Part shown: positions 25,842-34,130 of the stretch, one piece after another
How the letters are laid out: every line of letters starts with the position of its first letter
Position numbering within the stretch: position 1 is the stretch's first letter
Assembly (NCBI GenBank): GCA_027460465.1
Contig: JAPZAV010000021.1
Location: forward strand, 1-47,781
From: Candidatus Methanoperedens sp.
GTDB lineage: Archaea; Halobacteriota; Methanosarcinia; Methanosarcinales; Methanoperedenaceae
Reading direction: 5' to 3'
Length of the DNA stretch: 47,781 nt
Notes under the pieces: generated by a model
The model's database searches: none
What the model was told of the DNA's origin: nothing
What the model saw: the letters and a program-made list of their open reading frames with translations, nothing else
Position numbers and translations under genes: made by a program

Positions 25842-26611
25842 TATCGTACCTCCCTGTCCAGTCCCACATAATAGACCTTGGGTTTTGTTCCCAGGTCAGG
25901 TTTAAGGACATTGATTCTCTCTTTATCCAGTATCTTATTGACCTCACTTTCAGGATCTTTAAGATCCCCAAATATCCTTGCTCCCACCGGACATGCCTGG
26001 ACGCAGGCTGGTAAAAGCCCTTTGGTGATCCTGTGGTAGCACCACGTGCATTTATCTGCTGTTCTCTTCTCGGTGTTGAAATATCTTGCACCGTAAGGGC
26101 AGCCCTGTATGCAATACCTGCATCCTATACAGTAATCATAGTCCACAAGAACAACTCCATCCTCGGTCTCGTATGTAGCTCCCACAGGGCAGACCTGAAC
26201 GCATGGAGCGATTTCGCAGTGATTGCAGATCTTGGGTACGTAAAAAGCTTTTTTTATCTCCTCTGCAGGAATATCGTCTTCAAATCCATTTATGCTTCCA
26301 TTTGGCGAGTCGATTTTTACCTCTCCATCTTTTAAAACCCTGTATCTTTCAACCCATGTCCTGTAAACGGGCTCGTCGAATGGAACATGGTTCTCGAGCT
26401 TGCATGCATTTGCACACCTTCCGCATCCTATGCATTTGCGGGTGTCGACCACATATCCCCAAAGATGTTCTTTCCAGTCATATCCTCCTCCCGGGGAAAC
26501 CTCAGCAGCGATGCTGTTTGTAACAATGGATTCGATGATTGTGCTGCTCACGGCAGCTCCAATAATAACCCTGAACCCGGTTTTTGCAAATTCTCGCCTT
26601 GATATCTTCAT
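25841..26611 (-). CDS. Tat-exported four-cluster ferredoxin subunit (NrfC/PsrB type)
   Basis: 256 residues from ATG 26611, preceded by GGAGAT at 6 bases; the longer frame to 26638 lacks support. The Tat signal is SRREFAKTGFRVIIGAA. Four cysteine sets follow: CIGCGRCANACK, CNHCEIAPCVQVCP, CIGCRYCIQGCP and CTWCYHR...CVQACP, holding four 4Fe-4S clusters. This places the protein on the outer face of the membrane. It links NrfD quinone chemistry to the cytochromes encoded on both sides. Confidence 0.93.
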   Translation of the reverse strand: MKISRREFAKTGFRVIIGAAVSSTIIESIVTNSIAAEVSPGGGYDWKEHLWGYVVDTRKCIGCGRCANACKLENHVPFDEPVYRTWVERYRVLKDGEVKIDSPNGSINGFEDDIPAEEIKKAFYVPKICNHCEIAPCVQVCPVGATYETEDGVVLVDYDYCIGCRYCIQGCPYGARYFNTEKRTADKCTWCYHRITKGLLPACVQACPVGARIFGDLKDPESEVNKILDKERINVLKPDLGTKPKVYYVGLDREVR

Positions 26612-26625
26612 TGTTAAATCTCCAT

Positions 26626-27075
26626 CTATACAAACCACGGTTTGTGGGGGTTATGGCAATATGCGCATCTTAGATTCTCCCCATGCGTTTCTGGATCGAT
26701 CTGAGGGAAATTAGCAGGCCTGGCTGCGCGTTCAAAGTGACATAAACCGCAATATTCTCTTGATTCGTTTGCAGGCTCCGGCATTATCCTGACATTGTTA
26801 ACATGGTCGTTAGAGGGACCGTGGCATATTTCGCAATTCACTGCTTTGTGTCTTGAGCCAACCCATATCGAATATATGGTCTTATGGCAGTTCTCTTCTC
26901 CACAGCTTGATGACCCGGCGTATCCTACCTGAAGGTTTCTATTATCAATCACAGACTCACCTCTATACCAGCCATACTGTCCAAATGAATCAGGCACAAT
27001 TAAGGATCTGATAAATATAAAAGCGATTAATGCTATCACCAGTAGAATGATAACCCTTTTCAAATGCGGCTGCAT
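26626..27075 (-). CDS. Small membrane-anchored tetraheme cytochrome c
   Basis: 149 residues. One N-terminal helix (VIILLVIALIAFIFIRSLIV) anchors a periplasm-like domain with CGEENCH (CX4CH), CEICH, CGLCH and CAYCH. The first motif is non-canonical. The gene lies between the leading six-heme gene and the ferredoxin, so it may be the heme subunit that contacts the FeS protein. No closer family is evident. Confidence 0.85.
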   Translation of the reverse strand: MQPHLKRVIILLVIALIAFIFIRSLIVPDSFGQYGWYRGESVIDNRNLQVGYAGSSSCGEENCHKTIYSIWVGSRHKAVNCEICHGPSNDHVNNVRIMPEPANESREYCGLCHFERAARPANFPQIDPETHGENLRCAYCHNPHKPWFV

Positions 27076-27139
27076 TATTTTCTCACCGGTGCGATAGAGA
27101 ATCTCTTTGATTCATAATCGTTTTTATCATTGTACTCCT

Positions 27140-28093
27140 CTATTTTCTCCTTATGAGATACACTGCAGCCAGCAGGGATACTATGCCTGAAAGAAAGATG
27201 AATCCAGGTGTACGGGGCGCAGGTGTTCTGGTTGGAGTGACTGCAGGTTTTATGATATCCTGGGCTTTTTTCAGTTCTTTGCCTGCAGAATCTATCTCAT
27301 CCTCGAAATGCGTGAGATTGAATTCATGCCACATGGGTGGTAAATTTTGCATTATACTCAGCGCATCATCTGCATACCGCTCTGCAGCTGCTACATCTGT
27401 TCCGTTCTTTTTTGCCCAGAAAATATCCTGCCTTGTTATTTCAATATTAAATTTCAATTTATTTACCTTTCCGAGCAGATATTCTGCCTGAACAGGTACA
27501 TCGTAAGGTGCTACTTTCTTATAAACAGAGTGGCAGTTCCCGCAGAAATTCCTGAATTCCTCAGGATTCAAAACCATAAATGTGTGAGGAGCATGGCACG
27601 TTGTGCAGGTAGGGGCAAGTTTCAGTGCCTCAAGCCTCTGGTAATGCTTGCTGTTCGCAAAATTGGCAAGCTCTTTTGAATGGCAGTTTCCGCACGTTTT
27701 TGGCACATTGGTATAATACACAGGACTCTCAAGATCTGTGGGTTTCTTTATGCCCAGATGTGCTTTCTCTTTGACCGCCTGCTTTGGATCTCCTTCATGA
27801 CAGATCTCGCATGTTACTCCTTTAAGAGCATGCAAAGAGTTAGACCACTGCTGATAATTTGCTGTCGCAAGCTGTCTCAGCCTGTCCTCATGGCATTCGA
27901 GAGAGCATGTAACATTCTTCTCAAGATGCTGGATTCTTACCTGGTTGAACTGCTTTTGAATATCCTGAAAAGGTGATACAGTTCTATGGCAGTCTATACA
28001 TGAGTTCTCAGATGCATATGCATGGGGGACGAAGAACAAAATCGCCCCGGTTATTACAAGAAAGATTATCAAGTTGAATGGCTTCATTTGCAT
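27140..28093 (-). CDS. Six-heme cytochrome c with PGF-CTERM anchor, first gene of the cluster
   Basis: 317 residues. Signal helix FNLIIFLVITGAILFFVPHA, five CxxCH (CIDCH, CEICH, CGNCH, CTTCH, CGNCH) and one CSLECH (CX3CH). A helical spacer is followed by a Pro/Thr-rich linker and TPGFIFLSGIVSLLAAVYLI plus RRK, a PGF-CTERM sorting tail. It is clearly homologous to 23540-24514 along the whole length. It is first in the six-gene cluster, so transcription probably begins upstream in the 28094-28217 divergent region shared with the moeA-like gene. Confidence 0.92.
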   Translation of the reverse strand: MQMKPFNLIIFLVITGAILFFVPHAYASENSCIDCHRTVSPFQDIQKQFNQVRIQHLEKNVTCSLECHEDRLRQLATANYQQWSNSLHALKGVTCEICHEGDPKQAVKEKAHLGIKKPTDLESPVYYTNVPKTCGNCHSKELANFANSKHYQRLEALKLAPTCTTCHAPHTFMVLNPEEFRNFCGNCHSVYKKVAPYDVPVQAEYLLGKVNKLKFNIEITRQDIFWAKKNGTDVAAAERYADDALSIMQNLPPMWHEFNLTHFEDEIDSAGKELKKAQDIIKPAVTPTRTPAPRTPGFIFLSGIVSLLAAVYLIRRK

Positions 28094-28217
28094 TTTTCAG
28101 ACCTACCCGTGTTTATACTATTTTCGTTTTAACTACGCGTTTTTTATTCTCTCAAATATTATTTTGTATATATAGCTTTTGTTTTTTTTCAGGAAAAGCA
28201 ATTTAACCGAAAGCTTC
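28094..28217. promoter_or_regulatory. Divergent promoter region of the cytochrome cluster and moeA-like gene
   Basis: 124 AT-rich bases between the divergent genes. A TGTATATATAGC element near 28164-28175 looks like the TATA box of the plus-strand gene. The cytochrome cluster must also start here. The shared region may tie the molybdenum cofactor gene to respiration. Confidence 0.45.
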
Positions 28218-30128
28218 ATGATAACACCTATGCGAAAGGAATTCAGAAAGCTCGTCACCATCGAGGAAGCAAAAAGTCTGATCGAGGGTCTTGGTATTCA
28301 GCCGGCAGCAATTGAAGTGAATATCGAAAATGCAGCAGGACTGGTACTTGCAGAGGAAGTGGTCTCTGAAATAGATGTACCTCCTTTCAACAGAGCCTCC
28401 ATGGATGGTTATGCAGTCCATGCCCGGGACACCTACCAGGCAGGAGAGGACAGACCTGTCAGCCTTAACCTGGTCGGCTCGATTCGACCCGGGATGAATT
28501 ATGATCTGATCGTAAAGAGGGGCGAGGCTGCTGAAATCGCCACTGGTGCCGTGATGCCTTCAGGTGCGGATGCAGTGGTGATGGTGGAATATACAAGAAC
28601 CGATTCTTCACTTTATGTCCTCCATCCTGTTTCAATAAATGAGAATGTAATGCATGCTGGCTCTGATATCATGGCAGGAGAGCGTGTATTGAAGAGAGGG
28701 ACTGTTCTTGGCGCAAGGGAAATAGGCGTCCTGGCAGCAATCGGTATAAGGACTGTCAAAGTACATGGGCTGAATGTGGGTATTGTTTCCACAGGGAAAG
28801 AACTTACAGAGCCCGGGCATAAACTTGAGGCTGGAAAGATCTATGATATAAATTCCTTTTCGATTGCCTCGGCTGTAAAAGAATGCGGGGGGCTCCCACT
28901 CAGCTTCGCAGTTGTCAGTGACGATGAGGCTGAAATGAAAGAGGTACTGAAAAAAGCTGCTGAGAATTGTGATATCATTCTCACATCAGGAAGCACTTCA
29001 GCAGGTTCAGGGGATGTGATGTACAGGGTTATCGAGGAAAATGGAACTGTGCTTGCGCATGGCATTGACATCAAACCAGGAAAACCTGCGATCATCGGAA
29101 AGGTTTTCGGGAAATCTGTATTCGGGCTTCCAGGATATCCTGCCTCAGCACTTACAATCTTCAATGAATTTGTGGCACCCCTGATAAGAAAATTGATGGG
29201 AAAGAAAATGGAAAGGATCAAAACATCCGCAAAACTCGCTTCGAGGGTGCGTTCTGAAGCGCGGACGCAGCTTCTTCCTGTCGGACTGGTGAGGGGATGG
29301 GCATACCCGATCGAGAAAGGTTCAGGAGCGATAACCGCGCTAGCAGATGCTGACGGTTTTATCGAAATACCTTCAGATGCAGAGATGCTGGAGCCAGGCG
29401 ATGGTGTGGAGGTCACGCTTTTTGGAGAGCTTGAGACCCCTGAGCTTCTGTTTGTGGGAAGCCATTGCTTAGGTCTTGATGTCCTTGCTGATATTACAGG
29501 TCTTAGAATCCGGGTGATCAATGCGGGTTCCTCAGGAGGTCTTGGCGCGATCAGGAATGGAACCGCGGATATTGCAGGCATTCATCTACTGGACGAATCG
29601 GGAGAGTACAACATTCCTTTCCTGGAAAGGTTCAAAATAAAGAATGCGGTCATAATTAAAGGGTATCTCAGGGAACAGGGTTTGATCGTAAGAAAGGAAA
29701 GCCTCATAGCTAAATTCGAGGACATTCTGGCTTCAAGTATCATCAACAGAAACACAGGCTCTGGAACAAGAGTGATAACAGACATGAAACTAAGGGAAAT
29801 AGCTGTAAAAAAAGGGGTTGCATTTGAGGAGCTTGTGAACAGCATAAACGGCTACCATACAGAGGCGAAAACGCACAGTGCGGTAGCGGCCGCTGTCAGG
29901 CTCAAAAAATCCGATGCAGGTGTGGGAATCCGTACTGCTGCAGAATTGAACGGACTGAAGTTTATCAAAATAGCTGATGAGGAATACGATTTTGTTGTTC
30001 CTGCGAAGCTTCTTGAAAGCAAAGAGATCAGGATCTTCATAGAAGCGCTGCGCTCAGAGGAGTTCAGGGAAAAGATCCCTCACGGGATGCGCACCTATGA
30101 ACGAACAGGAGAGATCATCAGATCATAG
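28218..30128 (+). CDS. moeA: MoeA molybdopterin molybdotransferase fused to a PBP-like domain
   Basis: About 636 residues. The first 410 or so are MoeA: VPPFNRASMDGYAVHA, a PSGADAVVMVEYT segment, TSGSTSAGSGDVMYRV and FGLPGYPASALTIFNEF. The rest (about 415-636) is a periplasmic-binding-protein-like domain with NAGSSGGLGAIRNGTADIAG, RNTGSGTRVITDM and GVGIRTAAE, which probably senses or handles molybdate or the pterin. The fusion is common in archaea. Met at 28218 or 28230 could start it. It inserts Mo or W into the cofactor used by formylmethanofuran dehydrogenase, nitrate reductase and similar enzymes. Confidence 0.93.
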   Translation: MITPMRKEFRKLVTIEEAKSLIEGLGIQPAAIEVNIENAAGLVLAEEVVSEIDVPPFNRASMDGYAVHARDTYQAGEDRPVSLNLVGSIRPGMNYDLIVKRGEAAEIATGAVMPSGADAVVMVEYTRTDSSLYVLHPVSINENVMHAGSDIMAGERVLKRGTVLGAREIGVLAAIGIRTVKVHGLNVGIVSTGKELTEPGHKLEAGKIYDINSFSIASAVKECGGLPLSFAVVSDDEAEMKEVLKKAAENCDIILTSGSTSAGSGDVMYRVIEENGTVLAHGIDIKPGKPAIIGKVFGKSVFGLPGYPASALTIFNEFVAPLIRKLMGKKMERIKTSAKLASRVRSEARTQLLPVGLVRGWAYPIEKGSGAITALADADGFIEIPSDAEMLEPGDGVEVTLFGELETPELLFVGSHCLGLDVLADITGLRIRVINAGSSGGLGAIRNGTADIAGIHLLDESGEYNIPFLERFKIKNAVIIKGYLREQGLIVRKESLIAKFEDILASSIINRNTGSGTRVITDMKLREIAVKKGVAFEELVNSINGYHTEAKTHSAVAAAVRLKKSDAGVGIRTAAELNGLKFIKIADEEYDFVVPAKLLESKEIRIFIEALRSEEFREKIPHGMRTYERTGEIIRS

Positions 30129-30174
30129 TATGCTTTAAATACGATCCGGAAGAAGTTATCTCTGGAGGTTGATT

Positions 30175-30687
30175 ATGTTCAAGGGAGTGATATCAACATT
30201 TATCATCATTACAGCGATCGTCCTGTTGCTGGGAGGGTGCGTGAGCGCTCCGCAGCCCGGGGTCATCCCCACACCGACCGCAGAGCCCACGTCGCCTTTA
30301 CCCGCAACTGCCCTGCCAGTCACCGCAACGCCAACCGCAGCACCCTTTGTCACACCAGAGATCACAGTAACATTCTATCCTGCCAGCGTTAACGGAGATA
30401 CGAACATCACCATAGACTGGGAGGTATCTGGCGGGAGTACGGGTGAAATAAGCCAGACCGCGGTTTACTGGGGATATAAGACCGCAGGTGCAAATACCTC
30501 GGATTATCCCAGAGCCAGCACTGTGCAGACAGGGAAAGCGCCTCAGGGATTCAGCACCATAATAAAGGCTCCTGCTGGGGGCGATTTCTATTTCAGAGCA
30601 CATGCAACAGTGGACGGCATTGATGTCTATTCACCAGAATACAGGATAACCATAATTGCACCCATGGGAGGGGGAGGAGGATACTGA
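30175..30687 (+). CDS. Secreted lipoprotein with proline/threonine-rich linker
   Basis: 170 residues from ATG 30175, which has GGAGG 6 bases upstream; an in-frame TTG at 30169 immediately follows that site and is rejected. Lipobox LLGGC at about 20, then a Pro/Thr-rich stretch (TPTAEPTSPLPATALPVTA) that acts as a spacer or glycosylation site, then a compact beta-rich domain (TVTFYPASVNGDTNITIDWE and FYFRAHATVDGIDVYSPEY) and a Gly-rich end. The C-terminal fold looks like a fibronectin-like beta sandwich. The function is unknown. It is 46 bases downstream of the moeA-like gene. Confidence 0.75.
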   Translation: MFKGVISTFIIITAIVLLLGGCVSAPQPGVIPTPTAEPTSPLPATALPVTATPTAAPFVTPEITVTFYPASVNGDTNITIDWEVSGGSTGEISQTAVYWGYKTAGANTSDYPRASTVQTGKAPQGFSTIIKAPAGGDFYFRAHATVDGIDVYSPEYRITIIAPMGGGGGY

Positions 30688-30782
30688 TCGATGCGATAGT
30701 TTATAAGCTGCAGGGCTGACTGAGGATGAGATAAGAATAGTTGAGGAAAGTATTTCAGATAAAATATAAAAAGGAGAGAAAT

Positions 30783-30926
30783 ATGAACACTGCAGCTGAA
30801 ATTGAGAGTGCAGCTGATATTTTTATTGAGACCCTGAAAGCAATCGAAGAAGGGTTACAGGATATCAAAGAAGGAAGAGTAGTCAAGTTCGAGGATTTCT
30901 TAAAGAAATACGGGTATGAGATATAA
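30783..30926 (+). CDS. RelB-like antitoxin
   Basis: 47 residues from ATG 30783, with GGAG just upstream; the longer frame to 30741 is unsupported. The sequence AADIFIETLKAIEEGLQDIK followed by KFEDFLKKYGYE is a helical antitoxin tail. Its stop overlaps the start of the relE-type remnant at 30916. The pair is a standard RelBE layout, but the toxin is broken. Confidence 0.6.
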   Translation: MNTAAEIESAADIFIETLKAIEEGLQDIKEGRVVKFEDFLKKYGYEI

Positions 30927-31140
30927 CCTTCTTCTGTCCCATAAATTCGATAGGGATTTCTCCCGGCTTGAGAAGAAATTGCAGGATAGAGTTGTTGGGG
31001 GTCTCAGGGAATTGAATGAGAAACCGCATGCTGGAAACAATTGAAGTGAAAACTTAAAGATTTATGGTCATGGCGTGTAGGGATGTATCGAATATTATAT
31101 CAAATTCAGGAAGAAAAGCTTCTCATTTTTGTCTTTAGAA
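30916..31140 (+). pseudogene. relE-type toxin, frameshifted and 3' truncated
   Basis: From ATG 30916 (overlapping the antitoxin) the frame reads MRYNLLLSHKFDRDFSRLEK and KLQDRVVGGLRELNEKPHAG, a typical RelE/ParE N-terminus, then stops at TGA 31042-31044. A second frame continues with KDLWSWRVGMYRILYQIQEE and KLLIFVF, the conserved RelE core. The DVGHR...Y end is absent: similarity stops at about 31138, where the DNA switches to the 3' end of the opposite-strand PIN gene. One frameshift and one truncation are therefore present. Confidence 0.7.
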
Positions 31141-31471
31141 AAAGAGAGATTTCGTGGAATACCAGATTCAGGAAATTCGTGATCCCAGGCTTTTCACTCT
31201 TTTTTTTCTTAAAACTCTCAATAATTAAGGCCTGAGAATCCAATGAACTGAGAGTCGGTTTTTGATAAATATCAGGGAAAAATTTAAAAATTTCCACGAG
31301 AACCTCGTTAATTCTATTCCTAAGAACATTATGAGATTCTTTTATTGCAGATTTACATAAAACTAATTTGTCATCTCGTTTATTTTTTATCAATGCAATT
31401 GACATCTCATGAATCCGGTCTCCATCGTTAGCTATCCCTAAAATTATATTTGTATCCAGGGAAAAGTTCAT
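31106..31471 (-). CDS. PIN-domain protein, C-terminally truncated
   Basis: 121 residues. The N-terminal FSLDTNIILGIANDGDRIHE has the first catalytic Asp of a PIN ribonuclease, and KSAIKESHNVL carries the next conserved Glu. The C-terminal acidic residues that complete the active site are missing; the final residues (TKMRSFSS) are translated from relE remnant DNA on the other strand. A nuclease role is therefore unlikely unless the fold is completed by another protein. The gene follows the coiled-coil gene 31473-32033 with one base between them, so they were probably one operon. Confidence 0.6.
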   Translation of the reverse strand: MNFSLDTNIILGIANDGDRIHEMSIALIKNKRDDKLVLCKSAIKESHNVLRNRINEVLVEIFKFFPDIYQKPTLSSLDSQALIIESFKKKKSEKPGITNFLNLVFHEISLFLKTKMRSFSS

Positions 31472-31472
31472 C

Positions 31473-32033
31473 TCATGCCTCTAACAACTCAAAGATGACA
31501 TTATAATTCTTCGGGACAGACTCTGCCCTTAAAGTCAGGATGCTTAGCTCGGAAATATAATCTTGAAGCTCATCGAAGGTGATTTTGCCCCTATGAAAAG
31601 CTTCAAGTTTGAGCAATGAGACTGCTATCCGTGTCCAGAACTCTACTTTTTCCGGATTTTTTATTACTTCCTTTATTAATTCTTGGATTAAGAAAAACAT
31701 CTGGTCAAGAACCAGTAACTGACCGGTATTTTCTTTTTTATCCCAGATCTTCGATTTTATTCCATCCCTTATAGAAGAGATTCTTCCGTTGAGTTTTATC
31801 AAGGACAATCTATATACTTCAAATTGCTGATATGCATCCAGTTTAGCTGTGAAAGATTTCAACTTTTTGAAAGATTCATCGAAATCCTTCATTTCTGAGA
31901 TCTTATCTTCCATTTTTTTTTCGATCTCATCAATCGCAGATTTAATACTATAAATACTTTTTAGAAGAAAAATGCTTTCTTTTTTATTCCTTCGGAAGTT
32001 ACGGTTATTGATTATTTTTTGTAGGGAAAACAA
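31473..32033 (-). CDS. Hypothetical helical protein upstream of the PIN gene
   Basis: Up to 186 residues, almost all predicted helix with heptad-like stretches (SIKSAIDEIEKKMEDKISEM and LLVLDQMFFLIQELIKEVI) and no membrane segment. The only start upstream of an internal Met41 is a TTG at 32033 that lies inside a GTAGGGAAAACAA repeat next to the transposase, so the original N-terminus may have been replaced by the insertion. The family is not recognised. Tight spacing to the PIN gene suggests an antitoxin-like or partner role, unproven. Confidence 0.5.
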   Translation of the reverse strand: MFSLQKIINNRNFRRNKKESIFLLKSIYSIKSAIDEIEKKMEDKISEMKDFDESFKKLKSFTAKLDAYQQFEVYRLSLIKLNGRISSIRDGIKSKIWDKKENTGQLLVLDQMFFLIQELIKEVIKNPEKVEFWTRIAVSLLKLEAFHRGKITFDELQDYISELSILTLRAESVPKNYNVIFELLEA

Positions 32034-32160
32034 TTATCAATTCATGAATGCATAAATTTATTATGTAGGGAAAACAATATTTCTACATGCACTTTAAATC
32101 ATGCAAAAGCAGGGGCCACATATATTACGCCGTGGTTCACTCCAAACGTAGGGAAAACAA
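32021..32160 (+). repeat. Three copies of GTAGGGAAAACAA around the transposase start
   Basis: The 13-mer GTAGGGAAAACAA occurs at 32021-32033, 32065-32077 and 32148-32160, all in the same orientation. The third lies inside the transposase reading frame. Copy two also starts a weak hairpin (ATGTAG...CTACAT) over the start codon. A degenerate match (GTAGAGGAAA) follows the transposase stop at about 33748. These could be transposase-binding sites near the left end of the element. Confidence 0.6.
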
Positions 32161-33751
32161 GATTTTTCAGGAATATTTGCTTAAACTTGGCAGACTTGAT
32201 AAACACAGAGAACTTGTCAAGAAATTCCATGATCTTTTGTATTCCATTGGTTACACTTTCCCTTCACCAATCTCTACCCTCGAAATAGATAATGTTTTTA
32301 GCTATGGACAAGAACTGGCATTACACAAAGTCTGCGAGGAAATAGAACTCATAAGCACAGTAAATCGGTTTACTACAAAAGGCGGAGGCCCTGAGCTTGG
32401 AAAAATAGTCGAAGCGATGGCAATAAACAGGAACTGCGATCCATGCAGTTACTATCAATTGCAGGATTGGTATTCAAAAAGTGCTCTTCCTTTTTTCCTT
32501 GAACTGCCAGCATCCGATTTAACCTATCCCGTGTCATTGAATGCACTCAATTATCTCCAGCCTGAAACTACCATTCCAGTACAGGTGGAAATTTACAAAA
32601 ATATTAATCGGGTGTATGGTTATAACTGCAAACGGCTCGACATCGACTTGACGTCTACTTATTTTGAAGGAGAAGAATGCATTCTTGCAGAATTTGGACA
32701 TTCAAGAGATCATCCAATACATCCTTCCAAAAAACTCCAGATAGTATTGGCTTTTGTTGTTGACCAAAAAGGTGTGCTTGTAACTCATCGAGTCTGGCCT
32801 GGGAACAGGACAGATGCAAAGAGTCTGAAACCTGTGGATAGATGTCTGAAAAACGAATTCGGGCTTGATGCTCCCAGGGTTATGGACAGGGGTATATCTA
32901 CTTGGGAAAACCTCATTTATATGGATCGGAAAAAAGAACGTTATCTGGTGGCACTTAGAGCTGGGGTCAAAGGCACGAAGCTTCTTGCAGAAATTAAAAT
33001 TCCTATGGAGGAATGGGCAAATGTTGGGGATGAACAGGTTGCTGCTTCTGTTATTAAAGGTAGAAGAAAATACGTAGTAGTGTGGAATGCTTCTGTGGCA
33101 AGGACAAATAAAAAAGAGCGGGAGGCTAAAATCGTAAAAGCTGAAAAGGAATTGAAAAAACTCTTGGAATCTGTGGAAAAGGGAGAGATCGGCTCAAGAT
33201 CGGAAAGGGATGAAAAGATAGGACATATAAAAAAGAAGTATAAAGTTACAAGATACATTTACACAAAGGGTAGTAAAAAGGGCTTCAGCTTTACAATTGA
33301 GAGAACAAGAGCATTGAAAGAAGTGGAAAAATATGACGGCTACCAAATATTTGTGACAACTGAACATGACCTCAGCGAAAAAGAAGTTGTGGAATCCTAC
33401 AGAATTAGAGACCAGATAGAGAAAGCAATTCGAACCTTGAAAAATGTGCTTGGGCTGCATCCGCAAAATGTGAGAACAAAGGAGCATGTTCTCGGAAACA
33501 TATTTGTTTGTGCCACGGCTTTCCAGTTACGCTCTATTTTGAGGATGAAACTCAAAGATAAGGGGATTGACTTGAGCATTGAAGAAGCTATGAGAACACT
33601 TGAAAGTCTAAAGGCGGTACATATTGCGGTGGGTAAAGAGGGTGAAATACATGTTCACAGAAAATTAACACGATTTGATAATGAAACAAGGACGTTGATA
33701 GAGGTTTTTAATATGGCGGATAATGAAAAACTTCCCGAAGTTGAAATGTAG
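32087..33751 (+). mobile_element. IS1634-family transposase (IS4-like DDE)
   Basis: 554 residues, the full length of the family. The DDE acids are visible: DIDLTSTYFEGEE (first Asp), MDRGISTWENL (second Asp) and SYRIRDQIEKAIRTLKNVLG (the YREK-like Glu). The N-terminal SRGHIYYAVVHSKRREN is the family's typical entry. I could not find convincing terminal inverted repeats or a target duplication, so the element ends are undefined. The left part carries the repeated GTAGGGAAAACAA motif. The element lies between decayed toxin-antitoxin genes. Confidence 0.88.
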
Positions 33752-33998
33752 AGGAAAGTTTATATAATATTAAACTTGCGATCCATGTAATGATCTCGAA
33801 AATATCGGATGAAAAAACATCCAGTATAAAATTGATTGATCTATATTGAGCGTTCGAATAATTGCTTTCCATAAAGTATCGAGGTTTTCCGTTGACAGGG
33901 CAATTTTATTGAAGTTTGTTATATACCTTATGTTTTTATGTTGTAATACATCATAAATAAATGACATAGTATAATATAAGGCATAAAATATGAACTTT
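33752..33998. other. AT-rich stretch downstream of the transposase
   Basis: No gene is supported. It holds two inverted repeats: 33756-33777 (AAGTTTA/TAAACTT, 8-base centre) directly after the transposase stop, and a small hairpin GGATG-A6-CATCC at 33807-33822. Either may end the transposase transcript or mark the element's right side. Confidence 0.4.
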
Positions 33999-34110
33999 TT
34001 TCAGGAACACAAGCGCTGAAAAACCATCGGAAAATACAACGAAGGTTCGGTCTCCTTGAGAAAGCAGCAGAGATAGCAGGTGTATCCAGAAAAAGAAATC
34101 CCCTTGACGG
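33999..34110 (+). pseudogene. UPF0175-like antitoxin remnant, frameshifted
   Basis: Two plus-strand frames give KYNEGSVSL and then EKAAEIAGVSRKR, which together reproduce the helix-turn-helix core of UPF0175-type antitoxins (pattern YxEGxVSLxKAAEIAGVS). A one- or two-base shift at about 34055 breaks it, and no intact start or end remains. It immediately precedes the DUF2283 gene. Confidence 0.5.
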
Positions 34111-34130
34111 TGATAATTCCAGGTTAAGAT

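Noticed and set aside
28841-29581. 246-codon open frame antisense to the moeA-like gene
   Set aside because: The sense strand is a clear MoeA-PBP protein; the antisense frame has no motif and is Ser/Pro-rich by codon mirror effect.
32021-32160. Possible CRISPR array
   Set aside because: Three 13-base repeats with unequal spacing (44 and 83 bases), one inside the transposase gene, and no cas genes; not a CRISPR array.
31990-33850. Terminal inverted repeats and target duplication of the IS element
   Set aside because: I compared the flanks by eye and found no convincing long inverted match, only the direct 13-mer repeats and local hairpins.
33770-33967. 65-codon minus-strand frame after the transposase
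   Set aside because: No start signal, no motif, AT-rich composition; it probably reflects absence of stops by chance.
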